This document shows, piece by piece, positions 1 to 9,986 of a DNA stretch of 64,000 bases. Position 1 is the first letter of the stretch; every line of letters starts with the position of its first letter. The notes under the pieces were generated by a model that made no database searches, was not told the origin of the DNA, and saw only the letters and a list, made by a program, of their open reading frames with translations. Position numbers and translations under genes: made by a program. Source of the DNA: Puccinia triticina (lineage: Eukaryota; Basidiomycota; Pucciniomycetes; Pucciniales; Pucciniaceae); assembly GCF_026914185.1 (NCBI RefSeq), contig NC_070558.1:992001-1056000 (forward strand), in the 5' to 3' direction.

Positions 1-539
1 ACTCAACTCTGCCGTGATGGCTGAAGATCAATCAGAAGCTAGCCACCATCACACAATCACAGATTGATGGGCTGCTTGATCTTGGCGTGAATCTGGCCGA
101 ACAATGCGAACCCCGACAAGGATCTCAGTAGCACAAAGCCGTTGACCGCGGGAGCGGTGGCGGAGCCGATGGGGTCGATCTGAGTTGCATCACCGGTTCG
201 CAAGTCGAGGAGACCGTCTTGAGGACGGACAGAGATGGACTTTTGCCTTACACAAGCACTCTCTAATCGGCTTCAACATGCCCACGTCCTTGTCTTACTG
301 CCCTCAAACCATCCACCAAACTCGCCACCATTACCGACCGCCAAAAGCCAGAGAGCCCTGTTGCATCGACCACGTTGCCAGCCAACCAACGGCCGACGAT
401 AGCCGCTTGGGCATCAGCCACCAGACTATCTAGAAGGATTCCATGATCAATGGTACCCTTCACAATATATACCATCTTGATTTTCTCACCCCTAACGCCA
501 GCACTTCTTTCTCGTTACCTAGGGACCATGCTTGTAGCC
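1..539. other. Left-edge stretch without an assignable gene
   Basis: Several short open frames exist on both strands, but none shows a domain I recognise. On the minus strand, roughly 40 codons ending near position 67 read like the tail of a protein, but they are too short to name. The right part may include the upstream end of the decayed GATA gene that follows. Confidence 0.3.
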
Positions 540-2398
540 CTCCCAGGACTTCTTCCTCGGCTCGATACCCGACCTCACCCAGGAATTTGCTGACGTTGCC
601 AACACCCATGCCGAGTATGGCTACATCCCCAGACTGGTCCGCAAGACCAGTTCGACCAGATCCTTGCCCAGCAGCACCATCCCAAATGCCCCCCCCCCCC
701 CCCCCGACTCGGCCGACCGCTTGCCTACTTGCTTTGACAGCCTTAGTTACTCGACTAACCAGTACTGCTACTGATCCCCGGGAGGGCCTCAATCCGTCTG
801 GATATGAAAGGTCAGCTGTCTCGCGTAGAGTCCAGAGGCGGCAGGCATTTCTTTTGAAGTTGATGGGTATTTTTTTCAGCAGGCCCAGCCCGGGTCTACC
901 AAGCAATTCAAACAAGGGCGAGTTTAACACGCAATTCCGGTCCCCTTGTCCGAGCTCTCACTCGAACTCGTCAGAAGATCTGGCATTCCAAGGCCAAGGA
1001 GGCGAGAGAGCGACTCTGAAGCCCTTCTTTGCAGCGGGAGGAGTCTTGATACACTCGAGCCGTCGCCCACAAAGATCAAGGTCTTCCGGCTTGTGTCCAG
1101 CCCGAGCAACGGTGGGCCGCTACGCTACACTACGCTACAGGGCCACTTAGCGTTAGCGTAGCGGCAAAAAGCGCCGGCCCATTTTGAGTAGCGTTAGCGC
1201 GCTGTTAGCGCCGCTACGCTGCGCTACGTTTCAGCGGCGCTAACAGCGCGCCAATTGTTTGTTAGTGTTAGCGCGGCGCTACAGTCACTACGCTACAGCG
1301 CTTTTAGCGGAAAAAAAGGCCTTTTTTTCAGCTAAAAGCACTGTGGCGCACCGTAGCGCGCGCTCTTTTGCGCCCTGCGTGTGTAGCGTTAGCGCAATTG
1401 CGCGCATCTGCGCTAACGCTACGCTAACAGCTAAAACAGCTAAATTAGCTGTGCACCCTTTGCGTGTAGCGTTAGCGCAGAAAGGCGCAATTCCGCTAAC
1501 GCTACGCTAAAATTTAGCGGAATTCCGCTACGCTACGCCACGCTAACGCTACGGTTAGCGTAGCTGGCCCACCGTTGGCCCGAGCACCTCGAGCGACGCC
1601 TCCAGTCGCGGCGGCCTCTCGCTGCGCATCAACACCGCCAAAGCCAGCCCCAAGATAGAGGAAGTAATCCCAGCAGCCGCTGCTTCTGCTACCAGCGACG
1701 ACGAGAGGCCGGCCAAGATCAGCTTCAGCGGCGACAGGAGCAACCATCCCAGATCGATCAGCGGGACGCGCAAGCGCTCCAAGCAGCTTATCTACGCTGC
1801 CGCAGACCAGAACGGGGACGGGGCCGAAGCGCATGGCCCGGCGAGGCCCGGAAGCGCCATCCAGTATCTGAACTGCTAAACCACTGTGCTTCTCCTCTCT
1901 CTCTTCTCTCCAACTGCGAGCCCGAGCTCACCAAGATGTGGGTTTGCCTTCCGACGGACGGGCCAACGGACGGACGCAGGAAACGCCGCTCTGGAGACGT
2001 GATGCCAATGGCCGGCCGCTCTGTAACGCCTGCGGCCTCTTTTTCAACTTGCATGGCACGCCCCGGCCCGCGGCCTTTGACACAGGTACATACACACCTT
2101 CTATTTTTGTGTTGGTTTGTCGCGAGAGATGTTGATTGGATGGTTGCTCGGGATTTTAGGCTTTATCAAGCGCCGCAACCGCGGGAAGAACAAGGACAAG
2201 CCCGCCGCTTCCGTGTCCACTTTTTCCAAGCTCCCCCCGCCACACTCACCACACAAGGCCGTGTTTGCCCCGAATCGCGCCTCGCCTTTCTGGTGGCGCC
2301 TCGTGGGGGTGGACTCGGTGTGGCCTTTGGGTGGGTGGTGTTTGTGGGCTTGGGAAGTGACTGGGGATGGGGGACCCATATTGAACTGTGTTTTTTGA
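540..2398 (+). pseudogene. Decayed AreA/NIT2-type GATA zinc-finger transcription factor gene
   Basis: Intact relatives are nuclear activators that bind GATA sites through one C-x2-C-x17-C-x2-C finger and control nitrogen-regulated genes. From 547 the frame reads DFFLGSIPDLTQEF and then EYGYIPRLVRKTS, which resembles the conserved Y-x-x-R-x-VRKTS block upstream of the finger in this family. The finger spans two exons: YLNC, a TAA codon and TT up to 1885, an intron 1886-1979 (GTGCTT..ACGCAG), then [19 protein letters not shown] from 1980. After an intron at 2086-2159 the typical basic tail follows (FIKRRNRGKNKDK). Lesions: a 1-nt frameshift near 650 just after VRKTS, a 17-C run at 689-705, an inserted 470-bp element at 1108-1577, first zinc Cys read as Tyr (TAT, 1865-1867), and an in-frame TAA at 1877-1879 inside the finger. 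Without the insert the frame joins cleanly (..SSPS to TSSDASS..). The finger identity is secure. The 5' end and the exons between 700 and 1100 are not resolved. Confidence 0.82.
1108..1577. mobile_element. Non-autonomous TIR element, copy 1, inserted in the GATA gene
   Basis: The element starts AACGGTGGGCC and ends GGCCCACCGTTG. It is flanked by an 8-bp direct repeat GCCCGAGC (1100-1107 and 1578-1585). If the shared C belongs to the terminus, the inverted repeat is CAACGGTGGGCC and the duplication is 7 bp. The body is made of iterated GCGTTAGCG and CGCTACGC motifs and has no convincing coding capacity. A near-identical copy lies at 3562-4036. Target duplications of 7-8 bp suggest a hAT-like or related transposase acting in trans (inference). 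Confidence 0.88.
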
Positions 2399-3561
2399 AA
2401 ATCTCCAGCCACAGGTACACTAAAAGCTTTGTTAAATATTGCTGGAGACTGTGAGATTTTGAGATGGTGGAATGAAAAACTTGCTCAGCAGTTATGGTTT
2501 GGATTTTGGTGATGGGAAGGCACCATGATTTATCAAGTGTACTGTTTCTAGGATTCCTTTTTAATCTCAACACTTCAAATCCCAGTTCCAGGCACTAACA
2601 CTGCCTTAATCAAACCAGAAATACTTGCTATGCCTGTGCAAAGTGAGATGGAAAAACCTCATCAGTGATGGGAAAAGATAAGTAAATTTAATGAAGTCCT
2701 CTGGGTCACAGGAGTTTATTTATACTTTTATTTATCTATACTTTAACAAAACCTGGATTTTTATGGATGCATTTCATATCTAAAATTTTCTTTTCAGAGG
2801 GCATGTACTGGCCTGTGTAGAAGAATGGGGAGAGGGTCTGATGCTAGAGATGTCCCTGAAGCTATAAATTTGCAGCGGCGAAGCCGCCTTGGCCTCTAGT
2901 ACTATTCTTATGTCACACATAACAGATGAGATTTACACACCATGGGAGTTTGCTCAGCACTTGCGTGCAAGTGCCATCTTTGAACTTGGTCATAGATTTG
3001 GTTGGATCTCATTTAGATTCTGGTTTGAAGGCAACATTCATGTCTGCCACAAAATATCCTGAAATGACCTGGAACAATACTTGATGTATTGTGTAATGTA
3101 TGTGTAAAATTTATGCCATACCTATTCTGAAAACAAGGCCAATTTAATGACAAAGTTTATTTTATCCTCAATTTTTACCAAAGTTTCTCATGTCTTGAAG
3201 ATCATGATTTTTGACCTCTTTTTGAACACATACCCTGTTTGTTCCTCAGAAACTATCTTTGTATTTATTTTCAGGGAATGAACCAAAAAGCTGCCAGTTT
3301 TTCTTAAATTGTTTCTATTATGAATGGTTAAAACTCATGATGGAGTGGAGTGAGAATCTGAGAGGTCTGATGTTGCTATGGTCCTATGGTTTTACTTTGG
3401 CTCCCATTGACTGAGGGACAAACTGTCACACAAATATGTAACGTGTGCAGGCTTGTGTGACACATTGTGTCACACAAACGTACGCGCGCACATTTGTGTG
3501 ACACACTGTTCAACAAACAACCATAGCACGCCACGCTGAGTGCCCCTGCAATAACAGGGGC
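2399..3561. other. CpG-poor stretch without a gene
   Basis: No open frame with recognisable protein features. CG dinucleotides are almost absent while TG and CA are common. This looks like old methylated repeat DNA. The left arm of an inverted-repeat pair (2939-2976) lies here. Confidence 0.5.
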
Positions 3562-4864
3562 AACGGTGGGCCGCTACGCTACACTACGCTACAGGGCCAC
3601 TTAGCGTTAGCGTAGCGGCAAAAAGCGCCGGCCCATTTTGAGTAGCGTTAGCGCGCTGTTAGCGCCGCTACGCTGCGCTACGTTTCAGCGGCGCTAACAG
3701 CGCGCCAATTGTTTGTTAGTGTTAGCGCGGCGCTACAGTCACTACGCTGCGCTACAGCGCTTTTAGCGGAAAAAAAGGCTTTTTTTTCAGCTAAAAGCAC
3801 TGTGGCGCAACGTAGCGCGCGCTCTTTTGCGCCCTGCGTGTGTAGCGTTAGCGCAATTGCGCGCATCTGCGCTAACGCTACGCTAACAGCTAAAACAGCT
3901 AAATTAGCTGTGCACCCTTTGCGTGTAGCGTTAGCGCAGAAAGGCGCAATTCCGCTAACGCTACGCTAAAATTTAGTGGAATTCCGCTACGCTACGCCAC
4001 GCTAACGCTACGGTTAGCGTAGCTGGCCCACCGTTGACAGGGGCTTTGGAGAATCCTTTAAAAATTTATCTGATTTTCAGTCATCTGTACACAAATCCCT
4101 TTGAGGAGATTTTCTGAAGTCATTCACAAACCTGGTGTAACCTGAGGCTCCCCTGGACTTGCCCTAGAAATCAAACTCCCTTGGGATAAACTTCAGCAGC
4201 TGAAGAATATGTAACATAAATTTACACATGCATGCTAGTGTATCACATTTTTAACCACTGAGCCAAGTGATGCCAAGCTGAGTGCGCATGCAGCACCAAG
4301 GGCTTAGATGGACCCTTCACAAATTTTATGTAATTTTAAGCAATATGTAAAAAAATAATTTTAGAGAGATTTTATGAAGTCATACCCAACTCCTGGTTAA
4401 TCAAAGGTTTGTTCCCCTGGACTTGTCTCTTAACTTTAAAAATGTTGCAAAAAAAATTCAGCAACTGGAGAATATGTCACACAAATGTACATGTGCATAT
4501 TTTTGTGACACAGTAACATATATTAAGCTTCTTGCAATTTATGATAAGCACATGATAAATTGAAATATGTCATTCCCGTGGGAAATCCCTTGTTTCCACC
4601 AAGTATTTGATATTGCTTTGCAAGGAAGTTTCAAATTTCTTCTCAAATATCTCCAATAATACATAGAGTCAAGTTGGAGTTGTTTTCAAGTTGACTCCAA
4701 ACCCATTCCAACATGCCTTAAGCTCAATTGAGCATCATCTCAACAAAAATTCATCATGACTTGAGCATTTTTTGAGTTTAATGTTCCAGGATATATCTAA
4801 CAGGGTTCTTAAAAAGTATTGTGCAATGGCACTTGCATGCAAGTGCCAAGCAAACTCCCATGGT
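2939..4864. repeat. Inverted repeat pair (~38-nt arms) bracketing a nested TIR element
   Basis: The left arm at 2939-2976 contains CCATGGGAGTTTGCT and the palindrome-like GCACTTGCGTGCAAGTGC. The right arm at 4827-4864 is its reverse complement, with the perfect palindrome GCACTTGCATGCAAGTGC and AGCAAACTCCCATGG. They could be the ends of a ~1.93-kb element into which the 475-bp element at 3562-4036 later inserted. No target duplication is obvious, so two unrelated palindromic fragments remain possible. Confidence 0.45.
3562..4036. mobile_element. Non-autonomous TIR element, copy 2
   Basis: Same termini as the copy at 1108-1577, flanked by the direct repeat ACAGGGGC (3554-3561 and 4037-4044). 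By eye it differs from copy 1 by one 5-nt insertion and about three substitutions. One of these is CG to TG near the right end (AGCGG to AGTGG). High identity and intact duplications indicate recent movement. Confidence 0.9.
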
Positions 4865-6561
4865 GACAGTAAATGAAGAAGTTGATTGGGTGTGCTGTCA
4901 CTGTGTATGGCAAGGGGATGATCATATTGAAGGAACTGTTGGCTTGGATTGCAAGCGGCTTGGATAATGCAACAAATATTGTCTGGTGTGGATGTACAAT
5001 GACTTTCTTCTACCTTTCCTCCCCCATCTTCTAGTCCTTTGGTTGGTTCAATAAAAATCAAATCTACCCAATAATGGTTAGAACTTAGATAAGACATCAC
5101 CATGAGTTCAACAGGAGATGAACTCCCTTCAGGTATCATTTACACATTGCAAGCAGTTAAATTCTGGAACAGTTACCGTAAGAAATCACAGTATGGCACT
5201 CTGTGGGAAGTGCAACAGATTCCCCCCTGGTGATTAAAGAATAAAAACAAAAAGACAAGTTAGGTAATTTACAAAAATTAAACAAGAAAACCAAAAAATG
5301 CAATAAGTTTCTCAAAAAAATTTGAAGGTTGAGGAATGACAGTATGACATCTGAAATGAATGATGATAAGTAAAAAATTGGAAAAAAAAACGATTACATG
5401 TGGTTTAAAAGATTTGTGGAGTGAGTCATTCATCAGTATACCTGACATTTGCAAGTGTAATGTCCCCATTTTGGCTGCAGATTGTCCACCCACCAAGCCA
5501 AACCATTTTTGGGTCACATTTTTTCATTTATTATCATTCTCTTCATGCTCCATTCTTGCTTTCTGTCTATTCACCTTTATCTGAAAAAAAGAATGAAGCT
5601 TGCAAGAAAAACATGTGTTTTTTCAACTTTTTTAAAAAATCACAACTTTCTTTTTCCATTTTTATTTTCTCATTATATTAATCTTTGTAAGCCTGTTTTG
5701 AACCATCACACTGAAAGGAATGACTTGAAGTTGGTGGGGGGAGATTATAGATTCCAAAAAAGTGTGGTGGATACTATTGTCTACCCACTGTACATATCTA
5801 AATTGGTTTATTTTTCCAAGATGGTCCTAATGTAATTGGTATTTTTGGGGTTTGCCTGGAAAGAAAAACCAAATATTTAGGTCTTGGGTTCAATTCCCAA
5901 CCAAAAAAGGCTTTTTTTGTCTAATTTTGCCCCAGTGGGCCTTTCTCCCAAAAAATCCTCCTCATGACCTATCCAAACCGGGTCCATTTGGCAAAACCCC
6001 AATTTCCCCACGTATCCAAAACCTGGAATTAGCAAGATTTACATGAGGCAGCTTGAGCCTTGGTTGGGGCTTTCCGGGTTCCTCAAGCAGGTCTGTCATG
6101 ATGTGTGACAGGACTGTGTAACCTGTAATTTGGTCATGAACCTTTTTGCATGTGGTGAGAATGGACAAGTGGCTCTTGTCGCCAAAGCTAAGGGTGCATG
6201 TCCTATCATCTTAACTGATTTATAGTCTCTTAGATATTCCAACACATCATGGTAGGAGGACCACAATGTTGCGGTTAGAAATCATCATCCATGAAGGATA
6301 ATAACAAAGGATGTCACCAGTCCCCAAATGATATTGAGATAATTTACAGGTTTTTTATCAATCAAGGTCTTATAATTTGACACAAATACATACAGTCACC
6401 ATGCTCCCTGCATTTGAAAGGAAGACACCATGCTGAGCACCTTGCTTCTATCAAGCCTAATAGCTAACAGGTGAATAGCCCGGCCCCTATTATCTGCTGG
6501 CAATATCATGATAGCCTGATGAAAGCAGTGGTATAAGGGCTCCATAGTCCTTTGTTTGTGT
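4045..6561. other. AT-rich repeat-derived stretch
   Basis: No gene I can name. A minus-strand open frame at 4735-5139 has a mixed, protein-like composition, but it overlaps the right arm of the inverted repeat and matches nothing I know. CG dinucleotides are very scarce. A sequence GGGTTCAATTCCCAACC near 5889 resembles a tRNA T-arm, but no tRNA surrounds it. Confidence 0.35.
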
Positions 6562-6632
6562 ATTCCAGGAAGACGGCTGACCTTCTTGGGAAGATTTATT
6601 CCAGGAAGACGTATGGCTTCCTTGGGAAGATG
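6562..6632. repeat. Two tandem ~36-bp units
   Basis: Two imperfect copies that begin ATTCCAGGAAGACG and end TTGGGAAGAT stand head to tail at 6562-6597 and 6598-6632. They sit just outside the left arm of the larger inverted-arm element. Confidence 0.6.
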
Positions 6633-6970
6633 AATGGAGTGTGTTTGCTCAAAGCAAGTTCTTGGCTCCTCACCCCAGTCAGTAGCATACAGACTAATAG
6701 AACATACATGTACATACCGTGAGACTACATTGTGATAGTCTGTTTCCGTTCCTTGATTTGCCTTGCCTTTGCTTGGCTGAGATCACTAGATTTCAGCTGG
6801 GGAGGGCCAGGAATTGGACTCAGACCCATGCACACAGCCCAAGCCCGCAGCAACCACAAGCAAGCACATTGGTTATGTAAATAAAACAGTAACCTGCACT
6901 TGCGCAAGCCAGAAGTTGCCTGTGTTGGCTTGAGCCGCGTTCACACCCGGCCTCTTCAACCACTTCAACC

Positions 6971-7284
6971 AACCGCTTACCTCTTTGCTTCATCCACTCC
7001 TCTTGCCACCCTGATTGCTAAAGGGTAAGTCAAACTCATCTTGAAGCACTTTTTTTGCCATTGTTTTTAGTTGGAAGGGGTGCTGTAGGCCCGGCCCCTT
7101 TCACTGCTTAAAACTGACTGCTTCCTTTTCCCATTAACTTGTTCCTCTCACCCCCTGATTGCTACCATTAAATACTGATTGAAAGCTTACTATTTCCTTG
7201 ATATTCAGCAGAAAACCACTTACCTCTTCGCTTCATCCACTCCTCTTGCCACCCTGATTGCTAAAGGGTACGTCAACCTCATCT
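6971..7284. repeat. Pair of ~70-bp direct repeats
   Basis: CTTCATCCACTCCTCTTGCC and the following CACCCTGATTGCTAAAGGGTA occur at 6971-7041 and again at 7214-7284, about 243 bp apart, inside the inverted-arm element. The second copy keeps CG where the first has TG. Confidence 0.65.
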
Positions 7285-7333
7285 GCCTCAAACTACAACA
7301 CTCCATCAAACTTCTCCTCTTCTGAACTCAAAC

Positions 7334-8268
7334 TTGCCTCCTCATCCAGAAGGATTAATTATACCTCTCGTAGTTGCTTCTTCTCACTACAACACACCAT
7401 TGTACCCACATTCCTCTCACAACATTGTGGGACCTGATATTTCTGGTTGTGGACCCAACATGACTTCTTCACAACATTCTGCTTCTCTTGCCAGCTCTCA
7501 ATTGTCTTCTTCTCACCACAACCACTCGTCTTACTACCAATGTGGTAGCTCTAACCATTCAACATCCTTGCCTCCTGGTCCTATCAGTCATCTGTCCATA
7601 ACAACCCCCAGACGTATCAGTCCTACTTAGCCCCTCAGGCAAACCCACTTCAGAATGCTATTCCCCACACAATCCAACATACCCAGGGCTCCCATGTCCC
7701 TACTCAAACGAGTCCACTTCATCAAGATCACAATATTGTTGATGTTGAGTATGATGACAATCAGGAATATTACTCTGTCCATGCTGAAGTCAAGTTCCAC
7801 ATATTCCAAGCAGGGCAAGCTGAAGCTATGAGGATACTGGAGCTGCAGTTGGCCCAATGGGAGGCATGTCATGGTTCAAAAGCTGTACATGGAAGAGGAA
7901 AGAACAATGTCATTCCATCAACCCCACCTACACATCCTTCATCAATTCCGGTTCCAAGTCTTCCATCTCAATCTGTATCAAGTGTTCATTCTGTTCCACC
8001 AGCGTGCTTCAAAAAGAGAAAACTCAAGACAAACAAGCGTGTGGACCTTGTACCTCAATGTTACAAGGAAATGATGAAGCAAGCTGAGGTGGAGTTGGCC
8101 ATTGAAGCTCACAAGTATTCAAAGGGTGCAATTTCAGATGCTGATTGCAGATTTTTTGCAAAATATTTTCAAGACCAGTGGAAGATGATATGCATCAAGG
8201 TAATTGAACAAGCAGTATCTATGCCTATGGTAGATGGTTTCTTGTATGTCTATTTTATTTTCATCTGA
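7334..8268 (+). pseudogene. Ser/Gln-rich element-borne coding remnant
   Basis: An open frame at 7334-7630 is rich in Ser, His and Pro. A second frame, continuous from about 7575 to 8268, reads SYQSSVHNNPQTYQSYLAPQ, then DVEYDDNQEYYSVHAEVKF, then a basic patch FKKRKLKTNKRVDLVPQCYK. The two frames overlap near 7570-7630 and need a +1 shift to join, so the gene is either broken or spliced there. It lies inside the inverted-arm element and is probably element-encoded. I do not recognise the family. Confidence 0.35.
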
Positions 8269-8282
8269 ATTCATTGACACTT

Positions 8283-8733
8283 TCTAACTAACACAAGTTC
8301 TGACAAAAACATGGATATCATTTTGGCTGCAGGAACATGCGTTAGGCAATAATTCAAAGGTACCAGGATGGGAAATCCAATTCTGAGAAGATTTCTGAAA
8401 TATTAATAAGGTAGCAGTCACACTTTCTTCAAGCTGTGTCCATTTCTGACTAGTGGTTTTGCGTGCCTTGGCATAACATTGGGCTCAATAGTATGCTGCA
8501 TGGGCAGCACTTGGTAGATTCCGCTTGTTCTCACCAGTTTCATTGTCTGCATAGCTTCCAATAAGGTGATCAACAAGGTGATTTTGTCCTTCTTTCATTT
8601 GATAATGTGTTGCTTGACGAGGTGGTTCCTCTTCAATGTATTCAAGTTGTTGTCCAATGGCAATATTCTGTTCATAGATCTGCTGCTGCCATTGTTCTTG
8701 CAGGGCATCCCTTGCCTGCGCTCTTTGGGTTTG
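8283..8733 (-). pseudogene. Gln/Glu-rich decayed reading frame, probably element-encoded
   Basis: On the minus strand from 8733 the frame reads QTQRAQARDALQEQWQQQIY, later EYIEEEPPRQATHYQMKEG and YADNETGENKRNLPSAAHAA. It hits one TGA (8485-8487) and continues in the same frame with AQCYAKARKTTSQKWTQLEE. A protein-like frame carried across a single stop suggests a recently inactivated gene. The composition is like the helical tail of transposon proteins, but I cannot assign a family. Confidence 0.4.
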
Positions 8734-8833
8734 ACTTTGTCAGGAGGTTCCTGTGCTTACGGTGTTGGAAAAGGCAGTTGGTTGGTTTTGTGGCATTACT
8801 GGATCTTGTGGTTGGTTGTTGTTTGCAGAGTGG

Positions 8834-9270
8834 TATAGGCTTGGTGGCTGTAGTTGGAGGTAAGGTGTTGAGCCTAAGTCAAAGTCTAATAAAAATGCAA
8901 GATTAATACCACACTCATGATGTGTAAGGGTCACGGGCTTACAGGTATAACTTAGTGTCCCAAAGGGAGGAGGTGTGGTTTGGTGGCTGTAGTAGGAGGT
9001 GAGGATGTTGAGCCTGAGTCAAAGTCTAATAAAACTGCAAGATAACACCACCTCACAATGTGTAAAGGTCACAGGGCTTACAGGTATAACTTAGCATCCC
9101 AAAGGGAGGCGGCGCGGGTCGGGGGCCGTAGTAGGAGGTGAGGATGAAAGGGAGGCAGTGTGGGTTGGTGGCCGTTGTAGGAGGTGAGGATGTTGAGCCA
9201 GAGTTGAAGTCTAATAAAAATGTAAATTTGTCAATAACACCACACTCACGATGTGTACATAAAAGGGTCA
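8834..9270. repeat. Three imperfect tandem ~115-135-bp units
   Basis: Units near 8834-8967, 8968-9107 and 9157-9270 share GGTGGCTGTAGT-like starts, GTTGAGCC, AAGTCTAATAAAA and ATGTGTAA blocks. The third unit keeps more CG dinucleotides. They lie inside the inverted-arm element next to its right arm. Confidence 0.6.
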
Positions 9271-9986
9271 CGGGGCTTTCAAGTCTCGGACTCCGGGAGC
9301 CCGTGCTTTGCGCCAGGAGGGCTTTGAGTTACAAGTTCACTGACAGTCACAGGTATCTGCTGCGTGCAGGTCTGAGTCCAAGTCCCGGCCCTCCCCAGCT
9401 GAAATCTAGCGAGCTCAGCCGAGCAAAGGCGAGGCAAATCGAGGAGCGGAAACAACTATCACTGACACAATGTAGTCTCAGGGTATGTACACGTACGTTC
9501 TATTAGTCTGTATGCTACCTACTGGGGTGCGGCTCCTTCCCTTTTCACGGTTTGAAGTTTACGTCCATCATCATCTCCCAGCAAGACGACGTCGGAAAAT
9601 ATTCAGACTATAAAAACGGTTTCCTCTCTCCGACTGACGTACAATGAGTATCTTTCACGCATGTTGTTCGAAATTCAAGGCGGTTTTTCTCTCCAGTATT
9701 GGAAATTGGGAGCGGAATATCCCTCCAAAGACAGCCAAGACATGTTGAAATTCTCGTGATGTTTATCGTCCAACCTTTTGAGATAAAGATTTCCTGTCCT
9801 CGAATACTTAATCTATCCAGAATTTGTTTTGGTGTTTTTCGTAAGATAGGCCCAACTCGACGTTGCTTGATCTTGAAGTAACCCTTTGCAAACCGTGATA
9901 TTCATTAGAAGCCTGCTTCCTCCCTCCAGACCCCAGCTGGAACCTTCTTTGGGTTTTCTCCCCCAGCTGAATAGCCCACCTCTAAC

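Larger units (their letters stand above)
6664..9536. mobile_element. Element with ~175-bp terminal inverted arms
   Basis: The left arm (about 6664-6840) and the right arm (about 9362-9536) are reverse complements over most of their length. Shared blocks include GTAGCATACAGACTAATAG and TTTCAGCTGGGGAGGGCC. The arms differ mainly where the right arm keeps CG and the left arm has TG or CA. The interior holds decayed open frames on both strands and tandem repeats. Long arms recall MULE-type DNA transposons, but I identify no transposase, so the class is inference. Confidence 0.6.

Noticed and set aside
443..1150. 235-codon plus-strand frame spanning the left part of the GATA pseudogene
   Set aside because: It switches between conserved and non-conserved frames and runs into the inserted element. 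The conserved block lies in another frame, so it is not a real gene.
1259..1510. 83-codon open frame inside the TIR element, repeated at 3709-3969
   Set aside because: It arises from the iterated GCGTTAGCG/CGCTACGC motifs. The product is low-complexity, the frame starts without ATG context, and both copies share it only because the element is duplicated.
5880..5910. tRNA or SINE head at GGGTTCAATTCCCAACC
   Set aside because: Only a T-arm-like motif. No acceptor or anticodon stem surrounds it.
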